A stretch of 54,415 nucleotides of DNA from Flavobacteriales bacterium (GCA_018402015.1 JAGYJL010000011.1:1-54415), one strand, 5' to 3'. Shown: positions 1 to 8,307, numbered from the stretch's first letter. Notes: generated by a model from the letters alone, not told the origin. Numbers and translations are program-made.

Positions 1-522
1 CTCCTCAATAGGTGTAGAAACATGTTTACCACGCATCAATGGAATTGCGCAGAAGGAACATGGCCTATCACAGCCTTCAGAAACCTTGAAATACGCGTAA
101 TGCGATGGTGTTGTAAGCAGTCGTTCACCAATAAGTTCGTGCTTATAATCGGCACCCAACACTTTTAGTAGTCGAGGAAGGTCGCGGGTTCCAAAGTATT
201 GGTCAACATTAGGTATCTCTTTCTCCAGATCGGGTTTGTAACGCTCAGATAAACATCCCGTTACAAACACTTTCTCCACCAATCCATCTTCTTTGGCCTT
301 AGCAAAACGTAATATCGTATCGATGCTTTCCTGCTTGGCATTGTCAATGAATCCGCAGGTATTGATTACTACAATGTTTGCATCATCTTTAGCTGATTCG
401 TGCTCCGCATCGAGGTTATTGGCTTGCAATTGCCCCATTAGCACCTCACTATCGTATAGATTTTTCGAGCAGCCTAACGTAATAACGTTGATCTTGTTCT
501 TCTTGAGTGTTCTGGCCTTCAT
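1..522 (-). CDS. rimO: Ribosomal protein S12 methylthiotransferase RimO, 3' end beyond window
   Basis: This radical-SAM enzyme adds a methylthio group to a conserved aspartate of ribosomal protein S12. Only the first 174 codons lie in the window; the reading frame is still open at base 1. The N-terminal UPF0004 domain shows the motif VITLGCSKN with Cys18, then NTCGF and VTGCLSERY, the three cysteines expected for the auxiliary iron-sulfur cluster. The radical-SAM CxxxCxxC motif follows as Cys151, Cys155 and Cys158 in SEGCDRPCSFC, and the RimO-type sequence PLMRGKH comes after it. The ATG is at 522-520. The gene lies 74 bp downstream of ftsY on the same strand and is probably the last gene of the rpmG-DUF4295-ftsY-rimO unit. 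RimO is preferred over the related MiaB because of the SEGCDRPCSFCAIP sequence. Confidence 0.95.
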   Translation of the reverse strand, partial: MKARTLKKNKINVITLGCSKNLYDSEVLMGQLQANNLDAEHESAKDDANIVVINTCGFIDNAKQESIDTILRFAKAKEDGLVEKVFVTGCLSERYKPDLEKEIPNVDQYFGTRDLPRLLKVLGADYKHELIGERLLTTPSHYAYFKVSEGCDRPCSFCAIPLMRGKHVSTPIEE

Positions 523-596
523 ATTCGGGCGCAAGTTTTGAGTTACTAAATAGTGAAAGCGAACAGAGATTAGTCGTGAGTTAAGCGATTACTGCT

Positions 597-1547
597 CTAC
601 TTGAAAAGACTATCCACGAATTCGGTTCTATTAAATACCTGAAGGTCTTCCATACCCTCGCCTACACCAATATATTTAACCGGAATCTTGAACTGGTCTG
701 AAATACCAATTACCACACCTCCTTTAGCTGTTCCATCCAACTTAGTCAGCGCCAAGGCATTTACCTCTGTGGCTTTTACAAACTGTTTGGCCTGCTCAAT
801 AGCATTCTGACCTGTAGACGCGTCCAATACAAGTAGAATTTCGTGCGGTGCACCTGGAACAACCTTATCCATAACCCTGCGGATCTTGGTAAGTTCATTC
901 ATCAAATTCACCTTATTGTGTAAACGACCTGCTGTATCAATAATGGCCACATCGGCTCCTTTCGCCACAGCCGATTCAAGTGTATCGAAAGCAACTGAAG
1001 CAGGATCGGCATTCATTCCTTGATTGATTACAGGAACTCCAACTCGTTGCCCCCAGATAATGAGCTGATCAACAGCTGCAGCTCTGAACGTATCAGCAGC
1101 ACCCAGAACCACATTCTTACCCGAAGACTTAAGTTGGTGAGCCAACTTTCCGATAGTAGTGGTCTTGCCTACTCCATTAACCCCAACCACCATGATGACG
1201 TAGGGTTTCTTATCACTCTGAATAGGAAGCCCATCAACATCACCGCTGTTGTTCTCTTTCAAGAGTTCAACGATTTCTTCCCGCAGCATTCTATTCAGTT
1301 GATCGGTGCCTACGTATTTATCTTCCGCTACACGCGCCTCAATCCGCTTAATGATCTTGAGCGTAGTTTCTACACCTACATCGGATGTTACAAGAACCTC
1401 CTCTAAATTGTCGAGTACCTCATCATCAACTCTCGACTTACCAATGACAGCCTTCGTTAGCTTCGAAAAAACTCCTTCGCGGGTTTTCTCCAAACCTTGG
1501 TCAAGTTTTTCTTTTTTATCCTTTGAGAAGAATCCGAATAATGCCAT
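597..1547 (-). CDS. ftsY: Signal recognition particle receptor FtsY
   Basis: FtsY is the membrane-associated GTPase that receives ribosome-nascent chain complexes from SRP and hands them to the Sec translocon. The 316-residue protein has a short N-terminal region (MALFGFFSKDKKEK, then a helical NG-type N domain to about residue 95) followed by the GTPase domain. The P-loop GVNGVGKT is at residues 122-129, DTFRAAA at 152-158, DTAGR at 204-208 and TKLDGTAKGG from 268. It lacks the long acidic A domain of the E. coli protein, as is usual in Bacteroidota. A hairpin with a T tract lies immediately before the ATG at 1547, so expression may partly depend on read-through from the ribosomal-protein genes upstream. 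Confidence 0.97.
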   Translation of the reverse strand: MALFGFFSKDKKEKLDQGLEKTREGVFSKLTKAVIGKSRVDDEVLDNLEEVLVTSDVGVETTLKIIKRIEARVAEDKYVGTDQLNRMLREEIVELLKENNSGDVDGLPIQSDKKPYVIMVVGVNGVGKTTTIGKLAHQLKSSGKNVVLGAADTFRAAAVDQLIIWGQRVGVPVINQGMNADPASVAFDTLESAVAKGADVAIIDTAGRLHNKVNLMNELTKIRRVMDKVVPGAPHEILLVLDASTGQNAIEQAKQFVKATEVNALALTKLDGTAKGGVVIGISDQFKIPVKYIGVGEGMEDLQVFNRTEFVDSLFK

Positions 1548-1551
1548 GTTT

Positions 1552-1589
1552 CAAAATAAAAAAGCTTCTCCCTTAATTCAGAGAGAAGC
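1552..1589 (-). terminator. Rho-independent terminator or attenuator between DUF4295 gene and ftsY
   Basis: On the minus strand the 7 bp arms GCTTCTC and GAGAAGC (plus positions 1583-1589 and 1564-1570) enclose a 12 nt loop. They are followed by the T-rich run TTTTTTATTTTG at 1563-1552. It sits 24 bp after the DUF4295 stop codon and just before the ftsY start, so it would reduce transcription from the strong ribosomal-protein promoter into ftsY and rimO. Confidence 0.7.
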
Positions 1590-1612
1590 CTTTGTATGCA
1601 TGAGTTTGCGTG

Positions 1613-1771
1613 TTAGTCCTTTTTGTTGAAAAAGTCCTTCACGTGGTCATTATGTACAACTTCTTCTCTGAAGGCATATTCGCCAGACTTAGGCGACTTA
1701 ACCATCTTGATCACTTTCGTGAAATCTTTTCCAGATCCTGTTTTGAGCGTTGCTACCGTCTTCTTAGCCAT
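1613..1771 (-). CDS. DUF4295 small ribosome-associated protein
   Basis: This is a 52-residue basic protein beginning MAKKTVATLKTGSGKDFTKV and ending VKDFFNKKD. I recognise it as the DUF4295 family, which in Bacteroidota sits between rpmG and ftsY. From memory, this family has been seen as a Bacteroidota-specific large-subunit ribosomal protein (named bL38 in a Flavobacterium ribosome structure); I cannot confirm that here. The ATG is at 1771-1769, 7 bp after the rpmG stop codon, so the two genes are certainly co-transcribed. The protein is lysine-rich throughout, as expected for a ribosomal protein. There are no cysteines, no signal peptide and no membrane segment. Confidence 0.85.
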   Translation of the reverse strand: MAKKTVATLKTGSGKDFTKVIKMVKSPKSGEYAFREEVVHNDHVKDFFNKKD

Positions 1772-1778
1772 GTCTTAC

Positions 1779-1961
1779 TTATTTAATCTCTTTATGAACC
1801 GTCATCTTTTTCAAGATCGGGTTATACTTTTTCAATTCAATACGATCAGACGTATTCTTTCTATTCTTGGTAGTAATATACCTAGAAGTCCCAGGCATTC
1901 CACTGTCTTTGTGCTCTGTGCACTCAAGTATAACCTGAATTCTATCACCTTTCTTAGCCAT
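1779..1961 (-). CDS. rpmG: 50S ribosomal protein L33
   Basis: The 60-residue protein starts [18 protein letters not shown] and contains the L33 signatures [14 protein letters not shown] and KKYNPILKK. It is a component of the large ribosomal subunit near the E site. The zinc-binding CxxC pairs of the C+ form are absent (only one cysteine, Cys14), so this is the zinc-independent type. It is the first gene of the rpmG-DUF4295-ftsY-rimO unit, driven by a canonical Bacteroidetes promoter at 1988-2018. In many Bacteroidota rpmB directly precedes rpmG; here an M1 peptidase gene separates them. Confidence 0.97.
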   Translation of the reverse strand: MAKKGDRIQVILECTEHKDSGMPGTSRYITTKNRKNTSDRIELKKYNPILKKMTVHKEIK

Positions 1962-1987
1962 CTTCTTGCTTCAAAAATTTCGGAGTG

Positions 1988-2018
1988 CAAATGTAGAACT
2001 TATTTACTGTTTCTCAAA
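1988..2018 (-). promoter_or_regulatory. Bacteroidetes sigma-ABfr promoter of rpmG
   Basis: On the minus strand there is a TTTG element (plus 2015-2018), exactly 19 bp of spacer and TACATTTG (plus 1988-1995). This is an exact match to the TTTG-N19-TAnnTTTG pattern of Bacteroidetes housekeeping promoters. The predicted start site is near 1984, giving a leader of about 23 nt. The stretch after the -7 box (GCACTCCGAAA) closely matches that of the rpmB promoter, so the two are probably co-regulated. Confidence 0.88.
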
Positions 2019-2021
2019 CAG

Positions 2022-3650
2022 TTATTCTGATACATTCTTAGATAAAAACAACATCAGGTCATCTCTAAACTGCAAATTCTTAAAATCCTTCTTTGAAATA
2101 GGAATAGAAGTCCAATCTAGATTAGTGACCAATATGCGTTTCTGCTCCTCGTTTGGCACTTCAAATACTATTGGCATTCTGAAGCTATTGGCCTCAGCTT
2201 TCCAACGCATTTCAAGATTCTTTTTCTCATAGCGGTATTCCAACACCGGTATATCTGCAAATCTTAGATATTGCTCAAAGAACGGTGTATAGTTGTACAT
2301 GGTTTTTTGGTTCATGTAATTAATGATCTCTTCTCCATCAACGGTTCGGTAAGCAAAATCCTGTTGAATGCCTTTTAAGATGGAACGGAACAGAGAATCA
2401 TTATTCAACACATATCGGAACGTGTGAATCATCCATGAGCCTTTGTAATACATATCACCACCATTCCCTTCTTGATTAAGGCCATAAATTCCGTAAATCG
2501 GAGAACGGTTATTGATAAAATTCTTCTGATACTTCAAGTATTCCAACATCTTATCGTATCCGTATTTGCACTCAACGAATACCGCTTCTGAGTATGTACA
2601 GAAACTCTCATGAATCCACATGTCAGCAGCATCTTTCATGCTTACATTATTCCCCCACCACTCATGTCCTGTTTCATGAATGATGATATAATCGAAGTCC
2701 ATTCCATCTGGAAATCGTCCCATATACCCCTTCGAGTATTTGTTACCGTAGGCAATAGCACCTTGATGTTCCATACCTAGATAGGGTGTTTCCACCAAGG
2801 CATAACCATCATTGTAAAAAGGATACGGCCCGAACGCTTCTTCAAAACAATCCATCATTTCTGGGACCTGATTAAATTGCTCCTTTGCCTTATCAAGGTT
2901 TTCTTTCAGCACATAGTAATCCAAATTCAATTGAGCACCCAACTTGCTTTCATAGACTGCATCGAAATGAGCGTAATCGGCAATATTTAACGTGATATTG
3001 TAATTATTGATAGGATAAGACACCTTCCAAACCCATTCTTTACTTCCCTTTCTATTATCCACACGATCTAATTCTCCATTTGCCACACAAATCAATCCGT
3101 CCGGAACAACACAACTTATCCGAACGCTATCAGGTTCGTCAGATAGGTGGTCCTTATTAGGCCACCAAAGGCTAGCTCCCGTTCCTTCGCAAGCTACACC
3201 AACCCATGGCTTGCCATTTCCATCCTTTTTCCACACAAATCCGCCATCCCAAGGAGCATTTTTCGCTTCAGTTGGAATGCCATGATAATGAACAGAAATC
3301 CGCCCCATTTTACCCTTAACCATCTTATCAGGAAATTGAACGAAAACCGCGTTGAACAACCTATTGAAACCAATTTTCTGACCTTTAAATAGTATACTAT
3401 CAATGGTCATATTGGAAAAAAGATCGATCTGGAGGCTGTCAAAATCCTCTTGATTCCTAAAGTGAATGTGATTTACGCCAGAGATCGATTTCTCATCAAT
3501 GTTTACTTCTAACTGTAGATTGTAATAAGTGACATCAAAACAAGAACGACTAGGAGAAAGTGTACCTCGCAGAGTGTCTGCTAAGGTGAATTCCTGCGCA
3601 CTACCGAATAAAGAGATCGATAGCAGTAAGAAAAGTATTGTATATCGCAT
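2022..3650 (-). CDS. Secreted M1-family metallopeptidase
   Basis: This is a zinc aminopeptidase of the gluzincin M1 family, exported to the periplasm or surface. I place the start at the ATG at 3650, because MRYTILFLLLSISLFGSAQ is a clear signal peptide ending at Ala-Gln; the frame is open further upstream but has no reason to be used. In the 542-residue product the substrate-binding GMEHQGA (the GxMEN equivalent) is at 292-298. The zinc motif HETGH is at 325-329, with the third ligand Glu348 in HESFCTYSEA. These match HExxH-x18-E. The N-terminal 230 residues form the usual beta-rich M1 domain. The gene lies between rpmB and rpmG, separated from rpmB by a strong terminator, so it is an insertion into a normally contiguous ribosomal-protein locus. 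Its substrate is unknown. Confidence 0.92.
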   Translation of the reverse strand: MRYTILFLLLSISLFGSAQEFTLADTLRGTLSPSRSCFDVTYYNLQLEVNIDEKSISGVNHIHFRNQEDFDSLQIDLFSNMTIDSILFKGQKIGFNRLFNAVFVQFPDKMVKGKMGRISVHYHGIPTEAKNAPWDGGFVWKKDGNGKPWVGVACEGTGASLWWPNKDHLSDEPDSVRISCVVPDGLICVANGELDRVDNRKGSKEWVWKVSYPINNYNITLNIADYAHFDAVYESKLGAQLNLDYYVLKENLDKAKEQFNQVPEMMDCFEEAFGPYPFYNDGYALVETPYLGMEHQGAIAYGNKYSKGYMGRFPDGMDFDYIIIHETGHEWWGNNVSMKDAADMWIHESFCTYSEAVFVECKYGYDKMLEYLKYQKNFINNRSPIYGIYGLNQEGNGGDMYYKGSWMIHTFRYVLNNDSLFRSILKGIQQDFAYRTVDGEEIINYMNQKTMYNYTPFFEQYLRFADIPVLEYRYEKKNLEMRWKAEANSFRMPIVFEVPNEEQKRILVTNLDWTSIPISKKDFKNLQFRDDLMLFLSKNVSE

Positions 3651-3659
3651 GAAGTTCGA

Positions 3660-3704
3660 ATAAACGAAAAACGCTGCCACCAGATTTTGTCTGATGGCAG
3701 CGTT
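3660..3704 (-). terminator. Rho-independent terminator of rpmB
   Basis: A perfect 10 bp stem is formed by AACGCTGCCA (3670-3679) and TGGCAGCGTT (3695-3704), with an extra inner pairing CAGA/TCTG. On the minus strand it is followed by TTTTTCGTTTA. It lies 19 bp after the rpmB stop codon and 20 bp before the M1 peptidase start codon, so rpmB is largely its own transcript. Confidence 0.9.
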
Positions 3705-3723
3705 CAAATAAGATAAATTACGC

Positions 3724-3957
3724 TTAAAGGAATCCTTTTTCTTTAGCAGTTTGGATAGCCGCTTCTACGCCATTCTTATTGATCGTTCTCAAGCCATTTG
3801 CTGAAACTTTCAATGTAACGTACTCACCAGTAGATGGTATGAAGAACTTCTTTTTAAAAAGATTTGGAAGAAATTTACGCTTGGTTTTCGCATTTGAGTG
3901 AGAAACATTGTTTCCAACCATCACTTTCTTTCCTGTTATCTGACAAACCTTCGACAT
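3724..3957 (-). CDS. rpmB: 50S ribosomal protein L28
   Basis: The 77-residue protein begins [20 protein letters not shown], the hallmark of L28, and contains [12 protein letters not shown] and [19 protein letters not shown]28 is a late-assembling large-subunit protein. It is expressed from its own canonical promoter at 3994-4024 and ends in a strong intrinsic terminator. Downstream on the same strand is an M1 peptidase gene rather than rpmG. Confidence 0.97.
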   Translation of the reverse strand: MSKVCQITGKKVMVGNNVSHSNAKTKRKFLPNLFKKKFFIPSTGEYVTLKVSANGLRTINKNGVEAAIQTAKEKGFL

Positions 3958-3993
3958 GGCTTTGAGTGCTTATAAGTTCAATTTTTCGGGGTG

Positions 3994-4024
3994 CAAATGT
4001 AAAACTATTTAACAAGAAGTCAAA
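3994..4024 (-). promoter_or_regulatory. Bacteroidetes sigma-ABfr promoter of rpmB
   Basis: On the minus strand there is TTTG (plus 4021-4024), a 19 bp spacer and TACATTTG (plus 3994-4001), again an exact consensus match. The downstream bases GCACCCCGAAA closely resemble the rpmG promoter's GCACTCCGAAA. The leader would be about 30 nt. Confidence 0.88.
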
Positions 4025-4034
4025 CAAGATTTCA

Positions 4035-4988
4035 TCAGTCTTTCACGCATCTGCAAGAAAATCCACTTTGCTTGAAAATAACTGTTCGATGAGCAACAGG
4101 TGTATCGTAGGTAAGTGTGAGAAAATATGCTTCAAAACTACCGTCCTGTCTTGTTGACCAGAACAGACCACGAAGTCCAATGTGCTCAAACTGGCCTTCT
4201 CGGAAACGCATTCCGCTAGGCAGCCCCGTAAATCCACTGCTGTTGTTCGCTCCTGCATTTGGTGCCAACCAATTATCAGTTCCTACCTCTTTCATTCGCC
4301 CACCTGCATAATCGCCATCAGGATCAAGGTAATTAGTGAGCACTGCCCACTCGTTATCGTGCGGTACGTGAAAGCCTTCTGGGCATATACCTCTTGGATC
4401 TCCAACGGCATACCAATTGTAAAGTTTTCCGTAAGAGGCATCGTTGGCATTGTCATTATTATACGAAACCATGGCAGGTGTCATCGCATTTTTCCACGTG
4501 TCTCCATCTGTTACTTCAGGAATAGGAGAACCATCACGGAAACGGGTTACTTTCAAATTCTCACCAAGCCAACACTGCGATCCAATGGTTATCACCGAAT
4601 ACGAATTACCATCCACATCAGTAACAACTGTTGTTGACCCACATCCTCCTGCTGGCTGTTCAACCACTATGTACCCTTCTTTCGTTTCGACCGATGTTCC
4701 CTCGCTGGTAGTGATGGTTAGCGTAACATTAAAGGTTCCGGCTGTTGCGTAGAGAATACCTTCTGGATTCTTCACTGAAGCCGTGGCTGGCTGACCTCCT
4801 TCGAACGTCCACTCCCAAGCTGTAACAGCGCCAGTAGAAGCATCTTCGAAATTTACGTACTGCCCAACCCCAATTCGGGTTGAGGATGATTCAAAGTCTG
4901 CTGCAAAATCTGTTGCTGTTTCATCACAACCTGCAACAAGGAAAAGAAACGCTAGCAGAAAAGCTGTTGGATAAAGCGATTTTATCAT
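4035..4988 (-). CDS. PKD-domain lipoprotein with Fibrobacter-succinogenes-major (FISUMP) domain
   Basis: This is a 317-residue surface or outer-membrane lipoprotein of unknown function. The start at 4988 gives MIKSLYPTAFLLAFLFLVAGC, a signal sequence with lipobox VAGC; the open frame upstream of it is not needed. A PKD domain covers about residues 30-115 (FEDASTGAVTAWEWTFEGG, then the NPEGILYATAGTF region). From about residue 125 to the end it matches the FISUMP domain: DGNSYSVITIGSQCWLGENL, LYNWYAV, CPEGFHVP and a C-terminal SGFSCRCVKD with paired cysteines. This domain is common in secreted Bacteroidota proteins but has no established biochemical role. A TACATTTG box lies upstream at 5012-5019. 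Confidence 0.85.
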   Translation of the reverse strand: MIKSLYPTAFLLAFLFLVAGCDETATDFAADFESSSTRIGVGQYVNFEDASTGAVTAWEWTFEGGQPATASVKNPEGILYATAGTFNVTLTITTSEGTSVETKEGYIVVEQPAGGCGSTTVVTDVDGNSYSVITIGSQCWLGENLKVTRFRDGSPIPEVTDGDTWKNAMTPAMVSYNNDNANDASYGKLYNWYAVGDPRGICPEGFHVPHDNEWAVLTNYLDPDGDYAGGRMKEVGTDNWLAPNAGANNSSGFTGLPSGMRFREGQFEHIGLRGLFWSTRQDGSFEAYFLTLTYDTPVAHRTVIFKQSGFSCRCVKD

Positions 4989-5011
4989 GGTTATTGGTTT
5001 AGGGGTAGTTC

Positions 5012-5019
5012 CAAATGTA
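5012..5019 (-). promoter_or_regulatory. Probable -7 element for the FISUMP lipoprotein gene
   Basis: TACATTTG on the minus strand, 23 bp before the ATG at 4988. No TTTG is found at the expected -33 spacing, so this is weaker than the rpmB and rpmG promoters. Confidence 0.5.
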
Positions 5020-5035
5020 ATAATGTTCGCGAATT

Positions 5036-6284
5036 TCACCACTGTACAACCATCAACTCTTTTCGGAGCATGTTGAGGCCGGTATTAGCGCTTATTTCAA
5101 TATTCCTTGATCGGTCGTGCCCGAATTGATATTTCTGAGCTACAGTGTAGTGTGGAGTAGCAACCGCTATCCAAACCGTTCCCACTGGCTTTTCTTCTGT
5201 TCCGCCATCTGGGCCTGCAATTCCTGTAGTGGCAATGGAGTAATCTGTTTTCATCTTTTTACGAACCCCTTCCGCCATTTGACGGACCACTTGTTCGCTT
5301 ACCGCACCGTAATTGATGAGATTCTCTTCAGAAACGCCAAGCTCCTCCACTTTAACCTCATTAGCGTAAGACACCACAGAACCAAGAAAATACCTCGAAG
5401 ACCCAGCTACGGAAGTGATCTTATGCGCAATCATTCCACCAGTGCAACTTTCGGCTGTGCTCAGGGTCATACCTTTTTCTGACAGCAGTTTCCCAACAAC
5501 CGATTCAATTGTTTCGTCATCGAAACCGAATACCAACTCTGGAATTATCTCAAGTAGTTTTTTCACTTCAGAATCCAACTTTTGAGTAAGAAGTTGCTCG
5601 TCATTTCCGAATGCTGACAAGCGAAGTCTAACTCTTCCTGGCGAAGGCAAATAAGCAAGTCTGATCTCTGCATGTAACGCATCTTCCCAAGGTGCAATTT
5701 TGATGGAACGGAAAGCCAACTCCTCCCATTCCCATGGTAAGAATGGTTTTATGTAAAATGCCAGGCATCAGGGAATTTCGTCCTGAGCAATGGCAGCGTG
5801 GTCGAGCGCAAAGACCTTTCATCTCGTATGGTACGCCAGGCATGCTAACAATAATACCTTCGGAATTCTCGAACCACATTCCTGGAGCCGTTCCTTGATT
5901 ATTCTGCAAGGGTTGGCATACAGGGCAACTCTGCTTGTAGCCGATTGAGTTCACTCATCTTTACAAAACTGGGCAAACAATTTTGGCAATGTGTTCAGCA
6001 ATTTCTGGGTAGAATGTAAAATCGCAATTGAAATATTGAGCCAGCGCCTTCTTCGTGACATCATCTTTGGTTGGCCCCAAACCACCTGTTATCAAAACAA
6101 CATTGGCTCTTTTCTGGGCCTCGGATAACGACTCCTTGATCACATCGATTCCATCGCTAATGGTTGTTATCCGTTCAACTTTAGCACCGATCTTATTGAG
6201 TTCCTGAGCCATCCAAGCAGAATTGGTATCCACTATTTGGCCAATGAGAATCTCGTCTCCTATTGTTATAATCTCCACCTTCAT
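5036..6284 (-). pseudogene. cinA: Frameshifted cinA (competence/damage-inducible protein, NMN amidohydrolase)
   Basis: CinA couples an N-terminal MoCF-like COG1058 domain to a C-terminal PncC-type nicotinamide-nucleotide amidase. The N-terminal part (from ATG 6284 to about 5976) is clean: MKVEIITIGDEILIGQIVDTNS, then LITGGLGPTKDD. The C-terminal part (about 5719 to stop at 5036) is also clean, with LAYLPSPGRVRLRLSAFG, TLSTAESCTGG and TTGIAGPDGGTEEKPVGTVW. Between about 5985 and 5700 the recognisable pieces (MSELNRLQAELP, NNQGTAPGMWFE, MPGVPYEMKGL, HKTILTMG, KIAPWEDAL) fall in different frames, so at least five indels are needed. Two of them fit one extra base in short homopolymers (AAAA and CCC). 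It could be a real pseudogene or a local assembly error. The intact C-terminal domain might still be made separately. Confidence 0.85.
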
Positions 6285-6301
6285 TGCAAGGCAAATTAAC
6301 T

Positions 6302-6320
6302 ACAAATGCACTTCATTTGT
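6302..6320. promoter_or_regulatory. Palindrome in the cinA / DUF885-like divergent intergenic region
   Basis: ACAAATG-CACTT-CATTTGT is a perfect 7 bp inverted repeat with a 5 bp spacer, placed in the 50 bp between the divergent start codons at 6284 and 6335. It could be an operator, but no regulator can be assigned. Confidence 0.4.
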
Positions 6321-6334
6321 TTACTTTCAACGAT

Positions 6335-7834
6335 ATGAGAAAATCCTTGATCATTCTGGTGTTGGGCCTGCTATTGATAGCAAGCATTTCTGCTGCGATT
6401 GTTTTCGGTTTCAGATTATGGAGACCTCGAAACATTGAAGTGGTTTTTGACCGTGTGTATAACGAGATTCTTGCTAGCGAACCAGCGTTCGTGAGATTGA
6501 ACTTGGAATCTATGCTGGTTCACACCAAGGCAAGCAACTTCGGTCTTGTTGATTATTCTCCAGATGCTGTTTTGAAAAGATCGAAAGCCGCGGACGATTG
6601 GGGTTCATATCTAATGGAATTTGACCAACATGAACTCACACAGGAAAAAATCGTTTCGATGACCATTCTTAAAAACGAGTTGGCCAGAATTTCAACGTCC
6701 AAAGAATTTGAGCACTACACGTTCCCTATAAGCCATGTTTGGGGTCCGCATCTTGAAAACGAAAAACTGTTTTCCATTCTACCACTCCGAAGCAAATCAG
6801 ACATTGAATCGTACATAGCACTGTTGCAAGAAATTGAACCACAGTTCGGTTCTGTGGTAGACGCTATGGAAATTAGACGGAAGAAGAACATCACGCTGCC
6901 GACTTTTATATTGAAACGGGTTATAGATCAATGTGATAGAATTGGTTCTTCGGTTGTAGATTCCACCGTTTTCGTGCGCTCATTTGAAGACAAGTTGAAT
7001 GAGATATCGCTGATTGACCCACAGTCTAAGGAACGATATTTAAGTGATTGCAAAGCAATTGTTGGCGGGTCTGTTATTCCAGCGTACAAACGCTTAACCG
7101 CATACTTGCTACAGTTGGAGCGTCCTTCACTTTCCATTTCCGGTGCATGGCAATTTCCGAATGGCACAGAGTACTATAAGCACTGCATCAATCGGCACAC
7201 GGAGTCGACCAACGATCCAGCTACGCTTTACGAAATAGCGAAAGTGGAACTTGCTTGGATAGAAGGAGAAATTCAGATCATAAAGGAATTGACTAGAAGG
7301 AAAGAACCTAGTTTGATATCTGCAGAATCGGTGTCGGAAATACAGATGCAACTTCTCCCTTTAAATGGGGCCAATTGGTATATCCCGTCACTTGCCACTT
7401 TGGCTGTTTCAGAAGGATGGAGTCTGTATTCGGCAGTTTCAGATATTTCTAATCAAGATGAATCATCAACGATGAGATACATGAGCTACTTGACCAGAAA
7501 TAAACTAGCAACTTGTACCATGCTCATTGACCTTGGCATACATGAGAAAAAATGGCTCAGAGAACAGGCAATTGGTTTCTGTCTGAAACACATTGGAGGA
7601 ACTGTGCAGGAAGCTACAGATGTTGTTGACCGAATAATTGTAGACCCAGGAAAAGCAACAGCAGCGAAGATCGGACTAATGCGTTATTTGGAATTGGAGA
7701 AAATGGTGAAAAAGAAACTGGACAACGAATTTGACCCCATTGAATTCAGAGAAATGCTGAGCCGAAACGGACCAACAACTTTCGAGTTCTTAGAAATACA
7801 GGTGGATGATTACCTGAGTTCAAAGATGCCGTAA
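6335..7834 (+). CDS. Membrane-anchored DUF885-like protein lacking the zinc motif
   Basis: The 499-residue protein starts at ATG 6335 with MRKSLIILVLGLLLIASISA, a signal anchor or uncleaved signal peptide; the longer open frame uses a TTG and is not needed. The C-terminal half aligns by eye with DUF885 (putative metallocarboxypeptidase-like) proteins: VSEGWSLYSAV for EGWALYAE, WLREQAIGFCLKHIGG for the REQA region, DPGKATAAKIGLMRYLELE for the PGQA-IG-LK-LE motif, and FDPIEFREMLSRNG near the end. The HExxPGHH zinc-binding segment that should precede EGW by 15-25 residues is missing: that region reads LPLNGANWYIPSLATLAV, with no histidine. It is therefore probably a non-catalytic family member. 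It is convergent with the marR-type gene, with 2 bp between stop codons. Confidence 0.65.
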   Translation: MRKSLIILVLGLLLIASISAAIVFGFRLWRPRNIEVVFDRVYNEILASEPAFVRLNLESMLVHTKASNFGLVDYSPDAVLKRSKAADDWGSYLMEFDQHELTQEKIVSMTILKNELARISTSKEFEHYTFPISHVWGPHLENEKLFSILPLRSKSDIESYIALLQEIEPQFGSVVDAMEIRRKKNITLPTFILKRVIDQCDRIGSSVVDSTVFVRSFEDKLNEISLIDPQSKERYLSDCKAIVGGSVIPAYKRLTAYLLQLERPSLSISGAWQFPNGTEYYKHCINRHTESTNDPATLYEIAKVELAWIEGEIQIIKELTRRKEPSLISAESVSEIQMQLLPLNGANWYIPSLATLAVSEGWSLYSAVSDISNQDESSTMRYMSYLTRNKLATCTMLIDLGIHEKKWLREQAIGFCLKHIGGTVQEATDVVDRIIVDPGKATAAKIGLMRYLELEKMVKKKLDNEFDPIEFREMLSRNGPTTFEFLEIQVDDYLSSKMP

Positions 7835-7836
7835 GA

Positions 7837-8307
7837 TTACCCACGAATCTTATCTAAAATCCGATTCAACTCGGCTGCTTCTTCTTCGGTAATTCGGTTT
7901 AAGGCGTTATCAAATTCCGAAGCCTTATCTATCTGAGCAAGCATGATCAACCCTTGTTCAGTTATTCCCACATCTACCAATCGCTTATCTGTACCGCAGA
8001 TCTCTTTACTCACCAAACCTTTCTTGAATAACCGATCAACGATGCGCGAAGCGTCAGACATTTTATCCAACATTCTATCACGAATAGCAGAAGTTGAAAG
8101 TGGTTGAGGATTACTACCACGAAGTATTCTAAGAACGTTGTACTGTTGATTTGTAAGGTCAAAAGGCTTGAGCGTACAGCTGAATTTATCTCTGATCCAA
8201 CCATCAGTAAACATGATATTCACAGTTGCTTTATGGTGCTCGCTTTTAAAACCTTTGGTCTGTTTTATTTCATCTTCCAGTCGCATGACAGCAATTTGTT
8301 GATCCAT
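7837..8307 (-). CDS. MarR-family transcriptional regulator
   Basis: This 156-residue winged-helix protein has the MarR layout: an N-terminal helix, then FDLTNQQYNVLRILRGSN, the recognition-helix region STSAIRDRMLDKMSDASRIVDRLFKKGLVSKE, and the wing with TDKRLVDVGITEQG. It most likely binds DNA as a dimer and responds to a small ligand or redox signal; no ligand can be named and there is no obvious redox cysteine pair. The ATG is at 8307. A perfect AATGTT/AACATT palindrome lies 27 bp upstream (8334-8347), consistent with autoregulation. No efflux pump or oxidoreductase gene adjoins it, so its other targets are unknown. Confidence 0.88.
   Translation of the reverse strand: MDQQIAVMRLEDEIKQTKGFKSEHHKATVNIMFTDGWIRDKFSCTLKPFDLTNQQYNVLRILRGSNPQPLSTSAIRDRMLDKMSDASRIVDRLFKKGLVSKEICGTDKRLVDVGITEQGLIMLAQIDKASEFDNALNRITEEEAAELNRILDKIRG

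Noticed and set aside
1020-1406. 128-codon plus-strand ORF within ftsY
   Set aside because: It is antisense to the conserved GTPase domain and shows no coding pattern.
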